Source of the DNA: Chitinophaga pinensis
Lineage (GTDB): Bacteria; Bacteroidota; Bacteroidia; Flavobacteriales_D; Crocinitomicaceae
Length of the DNA: 5,850 nt
Reading direction: 5' to 3'
NCBI GenBank assembly: GCA_945897765.1
Contig: CAMDGP010000144.1
Location: 1-5,850, forward strand
Part shown: positions 1 through 5,798 of the stretch, piece by piece
Position numbering within the stretch: the first letter of the stretch is position 1
Layout of the letters: every line of letters starts with the position of its first letter
The notes under the pieces: generated by a model
The model's database searches: none
The model's input: the letters and a program-made list of their open reading frames with translations, nothing else
Told to the model about the DNA's origin: nothing
Translations under genes and position numbers: made by a program

Positions 1-1
1 T

Positions 2-487
2 GTAGTGTATGAAACACAAAGCTTTATTGGTAATCCAAGCTTTGAACTTTCTATCTTTGGCGCAAGAGGCAATCAAGATTTGTTTATTGAAGAATACAAT
101 TTCGGACGTTTTGAAAAGGCTGGTTTATGGAGTCAGAATAGACAAGATAACTTTGGGAATTTCCACGCAAACAATGCAGATGCATCAATCGGAAATTCTG
201 ATAAGTGGATGGCAAGCTCAAATGTTTACATTCAATTGCCTATTAAACCTAGTGTCTTCGGAGCATTTGCTGACTTAGGAGCATTTGAAGATGTATCAGG
301 AGCCACTCAAACAGTTGTAAATCTTGGACTTGGTGTTAAACTTGGAAATACGTTAGGCGTATTCTTCCCGCTTTACCAATCGAGTTACTTTGGTGATTTG
401 TTCACTGATTACGGACAAAAAATTATATTCACTTTAAAATTAAACCTTGTAAATAAAGGGCTAAACCTTAACAACTTATTAAATTAA
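2..487 (+). CDS. C-terminal part of a probable M1-family metallopeptidase (5' end outside window)
   Basis: The frame is open to the left edge (the codon before the GTG at 5 is GTA, a valine), so this is the end of a longer protein, not a 160-residue gene. No HExxH zinc site is present in the visible part. What is visible is about 160 residues of alternating polar and hydrophobic beta strands rich in Gly, Phe and Asn. Phrases such as YNFGRFEKAGLWSQN, GNSDKWMASSNV and LGVFFPLY resemble, from memory, the C-terminal region of Bacteroidota gluzincin peptidases, where a FGR..xxG..SQ block, a GxSxKW block and an FxDxG block follow the catalytic domains. The role would be aminopeptidase-like cleavage of peptides at the envelope. 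The TAA stop lies 10 bases before sppA, suggesting co-transcription. An unrelated outer-membrane beta-barrel protein is the main alternative. Family assignment is moderate; that it is a real, truncated gene is near certain. Confidence 0.55.
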   Translation, partial: VVYETQSFIGNPSFELSIFGARGNQDLFIEEYNFGRFEKAGLWSQNRQDNFGNFHANNADASIGNSDKWMASSNVYIQLPIKPSVFGAFADLGAFEDVSGATQTVVNLGLGVKLGNTLGVFFPLYQSSYFGDLFTDYGQKIIFTLKLNLVNKGLNLNNLLN

Positions 488-497
488 AACCACGATT

Positions 498-2324
498 ATG
501 TCAGAAAACAAACCAACGGAACCTAAAATTACCTTCGGGAAAATATTTTGGCCAAGCTTTTTAGCTGTATTCATTGCAGGAATTGTAGGAATGATATTCT
601 TCTTCCTAATTCTTGGAGGAGTTATTGGTTCATTCAGTGATTTTGGTCCAAAGCCATTATCAATTGAAGACAAAACAATTCTTCATATGCAATTAGATGG
701 AGAAATTTTAAACAAAGGAAAATCTGAATTTGACCCAAGTTCTTTCAACGTGAACGAATCAATGGGACTTCCAGACATTCTTTATGGAATCAGCGAAGCG
801 AAAAAAGACGATAAAATCAAAGGTATTTTTATTGATATTGGTGATGTTTCTTGCGGAATGGCAACAGCTCGTGAAATCAGAAATGCAATCAACGACTTCG
901 AGAAAAGTGGAAAATTCGTAGTTGCCTATAATTCTGGTGAGTACATTTCTCAAAAAGAATATTACATCAGTTCGGCAGCGAAAGAATCATACGCCTTCCC
1001 AACTTCGACTTTTCAAATTACAGGATTAGGTGGCGAATTGATGTTTTTCAAAGGTTTATTGGATAAATTAGATATCGAAGTTGAAATTATTCGTGGATCA
1101 AACAACGATTTTAAAAGTGCTGTTGAACCGTTTTTCAGAACTGACATAAGTGATTCAAGTCGCGTTCAAATGGAAAGATACATTACTTCAATGTGGGAAG
1201 ATATGCGAAATGATATCGCAGCGGACCGTAAAATCAATCCTGAATTATTGAACAACCTTGCTGATTCATTAAAAATTAAACGTGCAGATGATGGAGTTAA
1301 ATTCAAATTATTAGATGGTTTGAAATACCGCGACGAAATGATTACTTACTTAATGAATAAAGTTGGAGTTGAAAATGACGAAGATTTAAAACTTCAAAAT
1401 TTTGAGAAATACGCTAAAAAATTATTCTACCAAGACCAAATTTTATTGAAAGCAGAAAAACCAGCAATCGCAGTAATTTTAGCAGAAGGTGACGTTTCTA
1501 CCTCTGGTGAAGGACTTACTTCGGAAGGAATTTGTAAGTTGTTCAAAAAAGTTAGAAATGCGAAACACATCAAAACCGTTGTTTTCAGAATTAATAGTCC
1601 TGGAGGAAGTGCTTTGGCAAGTGAAGAAATTTGGAGAGAAGTTGAATTAACTAACAAAGTGAAAAAAGTAATCGTTTCGATGGGTGACGTTGCTGCTTCT
1701 GGTGGTTATTACATAGCTGCTCCAGCGCATAAGATTTTTGCAGAACCAACAACAATTACGGGTTCAATCGGCGTTTTTGGAATGATTCCTTACACAGGAA
1801 AAATGTTTGAAAATAAGCTAGGAATTAGCTTCGACAGAATTAGTACCAATAAACATTCCGTTCTTTCCACCAATCGCAAGTTAACTAAAGAGGAATTAGA
1901 AGCAACACAAATGGAAGTAGATCAGATTTATGATATGTTCTTAACACGTGTTTCTAAAGGTAGAAAAATGACTAAAGAAGAAGTTAATTTCGTAGCGCGT
2001 GGTCGTGTTTGGACTGGTAGAGACGCACTTCGCATCGGTTTAGTGGATCAATTAGGAGGTTTGACGGATGCAATTTCTTACGCTGCGAACTTGGCGAAAA
2101 TCAAAGATGCTAAGGTTTTATACTATCCGTTGAAGAAAGAAGATAAATTGTCTGAAATCTTTGAAATGATTCAAAGTGAAACTGGTGATGACGAAGAATC
2201 AACGACCAAAATAAAAGTAAACTCAATGCCTTCCGAATTGGTTGAATATTACAAACAATTGAAAAAAATTGAAGCAATGAGCGGAATTCAAATGAGAATG
2301 CCATTTGAAGTAAAGATAGATTAA
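498..2324 (+). CDS. sppA: Signal peptide peptidase SppA, long (67K) type
   Basis: Membrane-bound serine protease of family S49 that degrades signal peptides left in the membrane after secretion; it uses a Ser/Lys dyad. The protein has 608 residues, close to the 618 of the E. coli long form, and shows the tandem architecture. Residues 17-45 form one strong transmembrane anchor after a short polar N-terminus. The N-terminal S49 half carries the general-base lysine K206 in FKSAVEPFFR, matching K209 of E. coli SppA. The C-terminal half carries RINSPGGS (364-371) and the nucleophile S401 in DVAASGGYYIAA, matching E. coli S409, followed by TTITGSIGVFG. Both catalytic residues are intact, so the enzyme should be active. 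ATG 498 is chosen because it gives the anchor directly and lies just after the upstream stop. There is no Shine-Dalgarno sequence, as usual in Bacteroidota. It is probably the last gene of its operon, given the terminator at 2454. Confidence 0.96.
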   Translation: MSENKPTEPKITFGKIFWPSFLAVFIAGIVGMIFFFLILGGVIGSFSDFGPKPLSIEDKTILHMQLDGEILNKGKSEFDPSSFNVNESMGLPDILYGISEAKKDDKIKGIFIDIGDVSCGMATAREIRNAINDFEKSGKFVVAYNSGEYISQKEYYISSAAKESYAFPTSTFQITGLGGELMFFKGLLDKLDIEVEIIRGSNNDFKSAVEPFFRTDISDSSRVQMERYITSMWEDMRNDIAADRKINPELLNNLADSLKIKRADDGVKFKLLDGLKYRDEMITYLMNKVGVENDEDLKLQNFEKYAKKLFYQDQILLKAEKPAIAVILAEGDVSTSGEGLTSEGICKLFKKVRNAKHIKTVVFRINSPGGSALASEEIWREVELTNKVKKVIVSMGDVAASGGYYIAAPAHKIFAEPTTITGSIGVFGMIPYTGKMFENKLGISFDRISTNKHSVLSTNRKLTKEELEATQMEVDQIYDMFLTRVSKGRKMTKEEVNFVARGRVWTGRDALRIGLVDQLGGLTDAISYAANLAKIKDAKVLYYPLKKEDKLSEIFEMIQSETGDDEESTTKIKVNSMPSELVEYYKQLKKIEAMSGIQMRMPFEVKID

Positions 2325-2334
2325 TACCCAAGGT

Positions 2335-2430
2335 GTTTTCAATTGTCGTATAAATTACTCATTGAAAACTAATTCGGTATTATACCAGATGTATTTTTCA
2401 TTGCGACATTTAATATGTAAATTGGTATAA
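2335..2430 (+). other. Cluster of inverted repeats in the sppA 3' region
   Basis: Three exact or near-exact inverted repeats lie between the sppA stop and its terminator. GTTTTCAAT (2335-2343) pairs with ATTGAAAAC (2361-2369) over 9 bases with a 17-base loop. TTATACCA (2380-2387) pairs with TGGTATAA (2423-2430) over 8 bases, and its left arm is also part of the short palindrome GGTAT-T-ATACC (2376-2386). TGTCG (2344-2348) could pair with CGACA (2404-2408), linking the two. No ordinary T-tract follows these stems, so they are not terminators by themselves. They could be a folded 3' UTR, a small RNA or chance in AT-rich DNA. Confidence 0.4.
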
Positions 2431-2453
2431 GACTAAAAAATTATTCTTATTTT

Positions 2454-2484
2454 AAGGCTCATGATTCTGATTATGAGCCTTTTT
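2454..2484 (+). terminator. Rho-independent terminator after sppA
   Basis: A perfect 9-base stem, AAGGCTCAT (2454-2462) with ATGAGCCTT (2473-2481), closes a 10-base loop and runs into TTTTT (2480-2484). The GC-containing stem followed directly by a T-tract is the classic intrinsic form, and it is the most GC-rich structure in this AT-rich gap. It lies 130 bases after the sppA stop, so the sppA transcript would carry a long 3' UTR. The upstream A/T stretch is mixed, so activity in the reverse direction is less likely. Confidence 0.85.
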
Positions 2485-2577
2485 AATTGTTTATTTTTAT
2501 GCCAAAAATTACTACTTACTTATTTTTGATTTTTGTTAATTCACTTTTAGCCAAGATTTTAGTGTCAAGTATTTTAT

Positions 2578-2662
2578 TTAACTCAACACCTTATTTACAT
2601 TTAAAATAAACCACTAAAAAACAACTACTTAACTCAGGTTTTTGACTCTAAATTTAAAATAA
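2578..2662 (+). repeat. Degenerate ~52-base tandem repeat upstream of rhlE
   Basis: Two blocks recur in the same order. TTAACTCA occurs at 2578-2585 and 2629-2636 (offset 51), and ATTTAAAATAA occurs at 2599-2609 and 2652-2662 (offset 53). The sequence between and after them is only loosely similar. This fits an old duplication of about 52 bases that has since drifted, or paired protein-binding sites. The surroundings are low-complexity AT, so chance contributes to the second block. Confidence 0.4.
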
Positions 2663-2687
2663 TACAAGAAAACCAATTTAAATAATG

Positions 2688-2695
2688 TACCTTTA
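2688..2695 (+). promoter_or_regulatory. Candidate -7 box of the rhlE promoter
   Basis: TACCTTTA matches seven of the eight positions of the Bacteroidota housekeeping -7 consensus TAnnTTTG (the final G is A). It would place the transcription start near 2700, giving a leader of roughly 55 bases before the rhlE ATG. No clear TTG -33 element lies at the expected 17-23 base spacing, so the call is tentative. Confidence 0.35.
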
Positions 2696-2726
2696 CACAA
2701 ATTCTAGGTATTTCATTTAATTTATC

Positions 2727-2765
2727 ATGTCAAACTTAGAGTCGAATCTATTTTATGACATTTAA
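2727..2765 (+). CDS. Possible 12-codon upstream ORF overlapping the rhlE start
   Basis: ATG at 2727 opens a frame encoding MSNLESNLFYDI, ending with TAA at 2763-2765. It overlaps the first 11 bases of rhlE in a different frame, so a ribosome terminating here would stop just past the rhlE ATG at 2755. This is the geometry of a leader peptide that could couple or dampen rhlE translation. No ribosome-binding sequence is visible, which says little in Bacteroidota. The peptide resembles nothing I know and may not be made. Confidence 0.25.
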   Translation: MSNLESNLFYDI

Positions 2766-3969
2766 AGAACTAAATCTTTTAGAGCCGATTTTAAACGCTC
2801 TTGACACTCAAGGTTATACCCAACCAACTCCAATCCAAGAGCAAGCAATTCCAATTGTATTAGAAGGAAAAGACATCATGGGATGCGCCCAAACGGGAAC
2901 TGGAAAAACAGCAGCTTTTGCTATTCCAATTTTACAACGTTTAGAAAACACAAAACCCACCAATGGTAGAAGATTAATTCGTGCTTTAATCGTAACACCA
3001 ACAAGAGAATTAGCTATTCAAATTCACGAAAGTTTTAAAGACTATGGTCAGAATTTGAAACAACAAAGTGCTGTAATTTTTGGTGGTGTAAGTCAACATT
3101 CACAAGTTAATCGCTTAAATGCAGGAGTTGATATTTTGATTGCAACGCCAGGACGTTTATTGGATTTGATTCAACAGGGATTTATCAGTTTGAAAACGAT
3201 AGAGATTTTTGTACTGGACGAAGCAGACCGTATGTTGGACATGGGGTTCATTCACGATGTAAAGAAAATCATCAAAATCATTCCTGAAAAACGTCAAACG
3301 CTTTTCTTTTCTGCAACAATGCCGAAAGAAATTACCTCATTGGCAAATTCAATTTTAACTAATCCAAGCCATATTGAGGTAAGTCCTGTTTCATCAACTG
3401 CAGAAACGATACAACAAGAAATGTACTTTGTGGATACAGATCAGAAAAAAGATTTGATTCTACACGTATTGGAAGAACAAAATATCGAAACTGCATTGGT
3501 TTTCACAAGAACGAAACATGGCGCTGACAAATTGGTAAAAATTCTTTTGAAAAACGACATCAAAGCGGAAGCAATTCACGGGAATAAGTCGCAGAATGCA
3601 CGTCAAAATGCATTGAAAAATTTCAAGGATAGAACTTCGCGCGTTTTAGTTGCAACTGATATTGCTGCTCGAGGAATCGACATCGACTCTTTGGCGTTTG
3701 TTATCAATTACGACATTCCAAACGTACCAGAAACATATGTTCATCGAATTGGTAGAACTGGTCGTGCTGGTGCTTCTGGAAAATCGATATCTTTTTGTAA
3801 CACAGAAGAAAAAGCGTATTTGAAAGACATTCAAAAAGTAATTGGAATGACAGTTCCGGTGGTAAGTAACCATCCCTATCCTTCGACTGGAAAAATTGAT
3901 ATTGTAGAAAAACGTGTATTTTCAAGACCAAAACCTACTTCCCAGCAAAGAAAAAGAAAAACGGTTTAA
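2755..3969 (+). CDS. rhlE: DEAD-box ATP-dependent RNA helicase, RhlE subfamily
   Basis: Cytoplasmic ATP-dependent RNA helicase; the family remodels structured RNA in ribosome assembly, mRNA decay and cold adaptation. All DEAD-box motifs are visible and intact in 404 residues: F3 and the Q motif GYTQPTPIQ (20-28), motif I AQTGTGKT (45-52), Ia PTRELA (82-87), GG (110-111), Ib TPGR (131-134), II DEAD (155-158), III SAT (186-188), IV around VFTRTK (249-254), V ATDIAARGID (300-309) and VI HRIGRTGR (330-337). The short Lys/Arg-rich tail (about 387-404) is typical of RhlE and likely binds RNA nonspecifically. ATG 2755 is the only possible start, because the same frame has a TAG at 2737 and no earlier ATG, and it fits the conserved MTFKELNL opening. 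It appears to be monocistronic, with its own promoter after the sppA terminator. Other DEAD subfamilies are less likely given the short tail and N-terminus. Confidence 0.95.
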   Translation: MTFKELNLLEPILNALDTQGYTQPTPIQEQAIPIVLEGKDIMGCAQTGTGKTAAFAIPILQRLENTKPTNGRRLIRALIVTPTRELAIQIHESFKDYGQNLKQQSAVIFGGVSQHSQVNRLNAGVDILIATPGRLLDLIQQGFISLKTIEIFVLDEADRMLDMGFIHDVKKIIKIIPEKRQTLFFSATMPKEITSLANSILTNPSHIEVSPVSSTAETIQQEMYFVDTDQKKDLILHVLEEQNIETALVFTRTKHGADKLVKILLKNDIKAEAIHGNKSQNARQNALKNFKDRTSRVLVATDIAARGIDIDSLAFVINYDIPNVPETYVHRIGRTGRAGASGKSISFCNTEEKAYLKDIQKVIGMTVPVVSNHPYPSTGKIDIVEKRVFSRPKPTSQQRKRKTV

Positions 3970-4116
3970 CTAATCCTTAATTACCATTTTCAAGTGTTAT
4001 TTGTAATTTTAGAATTGCAATTAGACTTTTATGCTTCGATTCAGGATTATTAGAAGGTTTATCAACATTTGTTTTAAGCTCAATAACAATTATTAGATTG
4101 ATTTTGTAGTTAAAGA

Positions 4117-4354
4117 TTTACTCCAGATTACCACGTTGTACCAGCAGACAATAATGGCTGAGAACTATCAATAAGAAATGTAAAAGTCAAAAAGAAAATC
4201 TTCGGTCAGTTTAAATCTTTCGTGAGAGTGTGGAACTTTTTAGTTTTACGTTCTTATTAAAGACACTTCAATAAAATACGGACAAAATGTTCTAAATTCT
4301 TTGTTGGCGATTGCTGAGCTGGAGGTTAAAGATTATTTACGAGAATATTTTTGA
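4117..4354 (+). pseudogene. Remnant of an IS66-family transposase, C-terminal end, disrupted
   Basis: One frame from 4123 reads PDYHVVPADNNG, a TGA stop at 4159-4161, then ELSIRNVKVKKKIFGQFKS and later FLVLRS (to 4254). This follows the C-terminal signature of IS66-type transposases of Bacteroidota, roughly VPxDNNGSERAIRNVKVKQKISGQFKS...GAxxFAxLRSVIDT. The stop replaces the Ser of NNGSERA and the Arg is changed to Leu. After a TAA at 4258 the match resumes in the next frame at 4262, DTSIKYGQNVLNSLLAIAEL, and runs to the TGA at 4352; a one-base insertion near 4255-4261 explains the shift. The segment from 4219 to 4236, where the family has a GA-containing linker, is also degraded. The N-terminal and most catalytic parts are missing, so it cannot encode an active enzyme. 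Family assignment rests on remembered motif patterns, not a search, but two consecutive signature segments in the right order make it strong. Confidence 0.8.
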
Positions 4355-4426
4355 ATGGAAAGTTTATAACAAAAGCTATTTTTATAGCACTATAAGAGTT
4401 AGACCTGTTTATTAAAATAAAGGAAA

Positions 4427-4473
4427 CTTACGCCGGATAAATATGATTAATTAAAAGCTAACTAATCCGTAAG
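4427..4473 (-). terminator. Possible terminator of the WYL gene (weak)
   Basis: Read on the minus strand, CTTACGGAT (4473 to 4465) can pair with ATCC-GGC-GTAAG (4438 to 4427) with a 3-base bulge. An inner stem ATTAGTTA (4466 to 4459) with TAATTAAT (4453 to 4446) is complete only if one G-U pair is allowed, which works on the minus-strand RNA but is an A-C mismatch on the plus strand. The two stems compete for a couple of bases. After the hairpin the minus strand continues TTTCCTTTATTTTAAT, a broken T-rich tract. The position, about 20 bases beyond the stop codon of the WYL gene, fits. Confidence 0.4.
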
Positions 4474-4492
4474 ATAATCATAATTTCATAAT

Positions 4493-5407
4493 TTACCTTT
4501 CATTCTTCCCTGACTTATAAGCTGAAAGTGCCTCCTTCAATCGACCTTTAATCAACTTACGAACAGACTTTGGTTCCACTACTCGAACATGTTGACCGTG
4601 TTTTAATATTTGTTCTTCAAGTTCATAATTGACTTTAACTCGAATTTCAATTCTAAATTCTGTTTCGTTGTCAATCAGTATCTTTTGCGAATGGTGAATA
4701 GGTTGTAATTTTACATAATTACCTTGAAAAGGATCAAAAGCAAGCACAATTGTTTCAACTTTATCACCTACATGCGTCAAGCCAATAATTGAGTTAAAAA
4801 TATCTTTTGGCTTTTTATTTTTCAATTTAAAAGTTTCACTAAGAACTTCCAACTCCAAAATTCTATCAAGACCAAAGCTTGTAAATTCTCCATCTTTAAA
4901 ACAACCAAAAACATACCAACGATTCAGGTATTGCTTCAACAAATGAGGATAAAGCTCCACCTCTTTTGCTTCTTTGTGCAAATAACTGTAATGAACGAAC
5001 CGAATCATTTTTCTTTCTACTACTGCTTCAAGAACTTTTCCAAGAATATCACCTTTCAATTCTTGTTCATTTCGATCAAAATCAATTACGTCAAGATTTG
5101 TTTTACTTTTTAGCAATATTTCATTGATCACTCGTGCATTATTAAATAAATTAAAAATTCGCATCCAATCATCAAAATTGTTTTTGCTATCTTCATCAAT
5201 CCAATAACCATCATTTAATCTATTATATTTCATGCCAATAAAACACATTTCTCTTAATGTTTTCAAGTCACGTTGTAATGTTCGTTCGGTTGTTTCTAAA
5301 TTATTATCAGCCAAATAACTTAAAATATTTTCTAAACTCGGATAACGATTTACATTCACAAAATTGAGAATCAAGCTCAGTCGTTCTATAGATTTGAATT
5401 GGGACAT
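4493..5407 (-). CDS. HTH-WYL domain transcriptional regulator (YafY/DeoR-like)
   Basis: Predicted DNA-binding regulator of 304 residues with the usual three-part layout. Residues 1-60 form a winged helix-turn-helix, with TTERTLQRDLKTLRE (39-53) as the probable recognition region. Residues 120-195 form the WYL domain, with HLLKQYLNRWYVFG (155-168; W164-Y165-V166 in place of the canonical W-Y-L) and the conserved arginine in LDRI (R182). Residues 215-300 form the C-terminal WCX-type extension. WYL domains are thought to sense ligands such as nucleotides or nucleic-acid fragments, and relatives include PafBC, BrxR and CapW; which ligand this one senses cannot be told. ATG 5405-5407 begins MSQFKSIERL, a typical start for the family. 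It is convergent with rhlE and divergent from the membrane-protein gene at 5799. No defence or CRISPR gene is visible beside it. Autoregulation through the palindromes at 5449-5467 is an inference. Confidence 0.9.
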   Translation of the reverse strand: MSQFKSIERLSLILNFVNVNRYPSLENILSYLADNNLETTERTLQRDLKTLREMCFIGMKYNRLNDGYWIDEDSKNNFDDWMRIFNLFNNARVINEILLKSKTNLDVIDFDRNEQELKGDILGKVLEAVVERKMIRFVHYSYLHKEAKEVELYPHLLKQYLNRWYVFGCFKDGEFTSFGLDRILELEVLSETFKLKNKKPKDIFNSIIGLTHVGDKVETIVLAFDPFQGNYVKLQPIHHSQKILIDNETEFRIEIRVKVNYELEEQILKHGQHVRVVEPKSVRKLIKGRLKEALSAYKSGKNER

Positions 5408-5425
5408 TTTAATTTATTAACACTT

Positions 5426-5433
5426 TAAAGATA
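5426..5433 (-). promoter_or_regulatory. Candidate -7 box of the WYL gene promoter
   Basis: On the minus strand, TATCTTTA matches TAnnTTTG except for the last base. It would start transcription about 10-15 bases before the ATG, a short leader. No exact TTG is found at the -33 position; that place is occupied by the AAAGTT palindrome instead, so the promoter may be weak or activator-dependent. Confidence 0.35.
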
Positions 5434-5448
5434 ACTATTCTAAAATTG

Positions 5449-5467
5449 AAAGTTGAACTTTTAAGTT
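5449..5467. promoter_or_regulatory. Operator-like triple-arm palindrome upstream of the WYL gene
   Basis: AAAGTT (5449-5454), G, AACTTT (5456-5461) is a perfect 6-base inverted repeat with a 1-base centre. Its right arm makes a second palindrome with the next element, AACTT (5456-5460), TT, AAGTT (5463-5467). The cluster lies about 45-60 bases before the WYL start codon, near the -33 position of the candidate promoter, which is where a dimeric autoregulator would bind. Binding by the WYL protein is an inference from position and symmetry. Confidence 0.4.
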
Positions 5468-5755
5468 AAATTTTTCTTTTTTTTGTCTAAACTTTGAAGA
5501 AACAAAACGTTTTTGGCCAGCTGCATAAATGTAGAATTTTTCAATTTAAATAATTCTATCTATTCCGATGTAGGTACTTTGTAAAAATCATTGAGTGTTT
5601 CTTAAAAATGAATCAAAGGATTTAAATGAAGCTAATTTCAAGTAATAAAGCGTTAAATTGAATGCACCAAAGATTTAGTTTTTTTTGAAAAAGTAAAATT
5701 TACCTAACCTATTTAATATTAAGTCATGAATTGCAACCATTCTTCAAAAAAAAGA

Positions 5756-5784
5756 TTGGAAGTTTGATTAATTGATTACTTTTA
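5756..5784 (+). promoter_or_regulatory. Candidate promoter of the gene at 5799
   Basis: TTG (5756-5758) and TACTTTTA (5777-5784) are separated by 18 bases and match the Bacteroidota pattern TTG-N17-23-TAnnTTTG except for the final base. Transcription would start very near 5790, leaving a leader of fewer than about 10 bases. It overlaps the TTGATTA repeats, so a bound protein would compete with RNA polymerase. Confidence 0.4.
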
Positions 5785-5789
5785 ATCAA
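5764..5789. repeat. TTGATTA direct and inverted repeat cluster
   Basis: TTGATTA occurs at 5764-5770 and again at 5772-5778, 8 bases apart as a tandem pair. The second copy forms a perfect 7-base inverted repeat with TAATCAA at 5783-5789 across a CTTT spacer. A further AATCAAA-like stretch continues to 5797. The cluster covers the candidate -7 box and ends 10 bases before the ATG at 5799, a position suited to a repressor site. Confidence 0.45.
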
Positions 5790-5798
5790 AATCAAAAT

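Larger units (their letters stand above)
2325..2754. other. Intergenic region sppA-rhlE, no gene seen
   Basis: This 430-base gap has no credible protein gene on either strand apart from a 12-codon frame at 2727. Its left third contains several inverted repeats just after the sppA stop (2335-2430) and then an intrinsic terminator. The middle, 2485-2690, is very AT-rich; TATTTTTG at 2521-2528 fits the Bacteroidota -7 consensus TAnnTTTG but has no TTG at the right distance upstream, so I do not call it as a promoter. A degenerate repeat spans 2578-2662 and the better-placed promoter candidate for rhlE follows at 2688. Confidence 0.8.
3970..4492. other. Convergent intergenic region with a transposase fossil
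   Basis: This 523-base gap separates rhlE from the convergent WYL gene. Its recognisable content is the decayed IS66-type transposase end at about 4117-4354. In the same frame as the fossil's first part, 4009-4050 reads LELQLDFYASIQDY before a TAG, which may be a further, more decayed piece, but I cannot show this. A 14-base near-direct repeat flanks the gap (3967-3980 and 4459-4472). I see no convincing intrinsic terminator for rhlE; a minus-strand hairpin at 4427-4473 may end the WYL transcript. Confidence 0.75.
5408..5798. other. Divergent intergenic region, WYL gene / gene at 5799
   Basis: This 391-base AT-rich region holds no credible gene; the only ATG frames are very short (for example 13 codons from the ATG in the segment at 5721-5730). 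It has repeated AACTTT/AAAGTT elements near the WYL gene and TTGATTA/TAATCAA elements near the downstream gene, described separately. The middle, about 5500-5720, shows no structure that I can interpret. Confidence 0.7.

Noticed and set aside
5..7. GTG as the start codon of the first gene
   Set aside because: The frame stays open to the left edge of the window and the encoded segment reads like the C-terminus of a larger protein, so GTG here is most simply an internal valine.
9..278. An 89-codon plus-strand frame overlapping the first gene
   Set aside because: It lies inside the better-supported frame ending at 487 and has the composition of a shifted reading of that gene.
479..2331. Minus-strand open frames opposite sppA (479-673, 759-953, 1427-1657, 2110-2331)
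   Set aside because: sppA has intact catalytic motifs along its whole length; the antisense frames are short, Ser/Phe-rich and resemble no family.
2521..2528. TATTTTTG as a distal rhlE promoter
   Set aside because: It fits the -7 consensus, but no TTG lies at the right distance and such matches are expected in T-rich DNA; the closer box at 2688 is preferred.
3646..3931. Two overlapping minus-strand frames opposite the 3' end of rhlE
   Set aside because: They overlap helicase motifs V and VI, overlap each other in different frames, and have compositions typical of antisense shadows.
4375..4388. GCTAT-TTTT-ATAGC hairpin as a terminator
   Set aside because: The stem is only 5 bases, AT-rich and has no T-tract directly after it on either strand.
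4931..5113. A 60-codon plus-strand frame inside the WYL gene
   Set aside because: It is antisense to the WYL domain and its Phe/Ile-rich peptide is what the reverse of an AT-rich gene yields.
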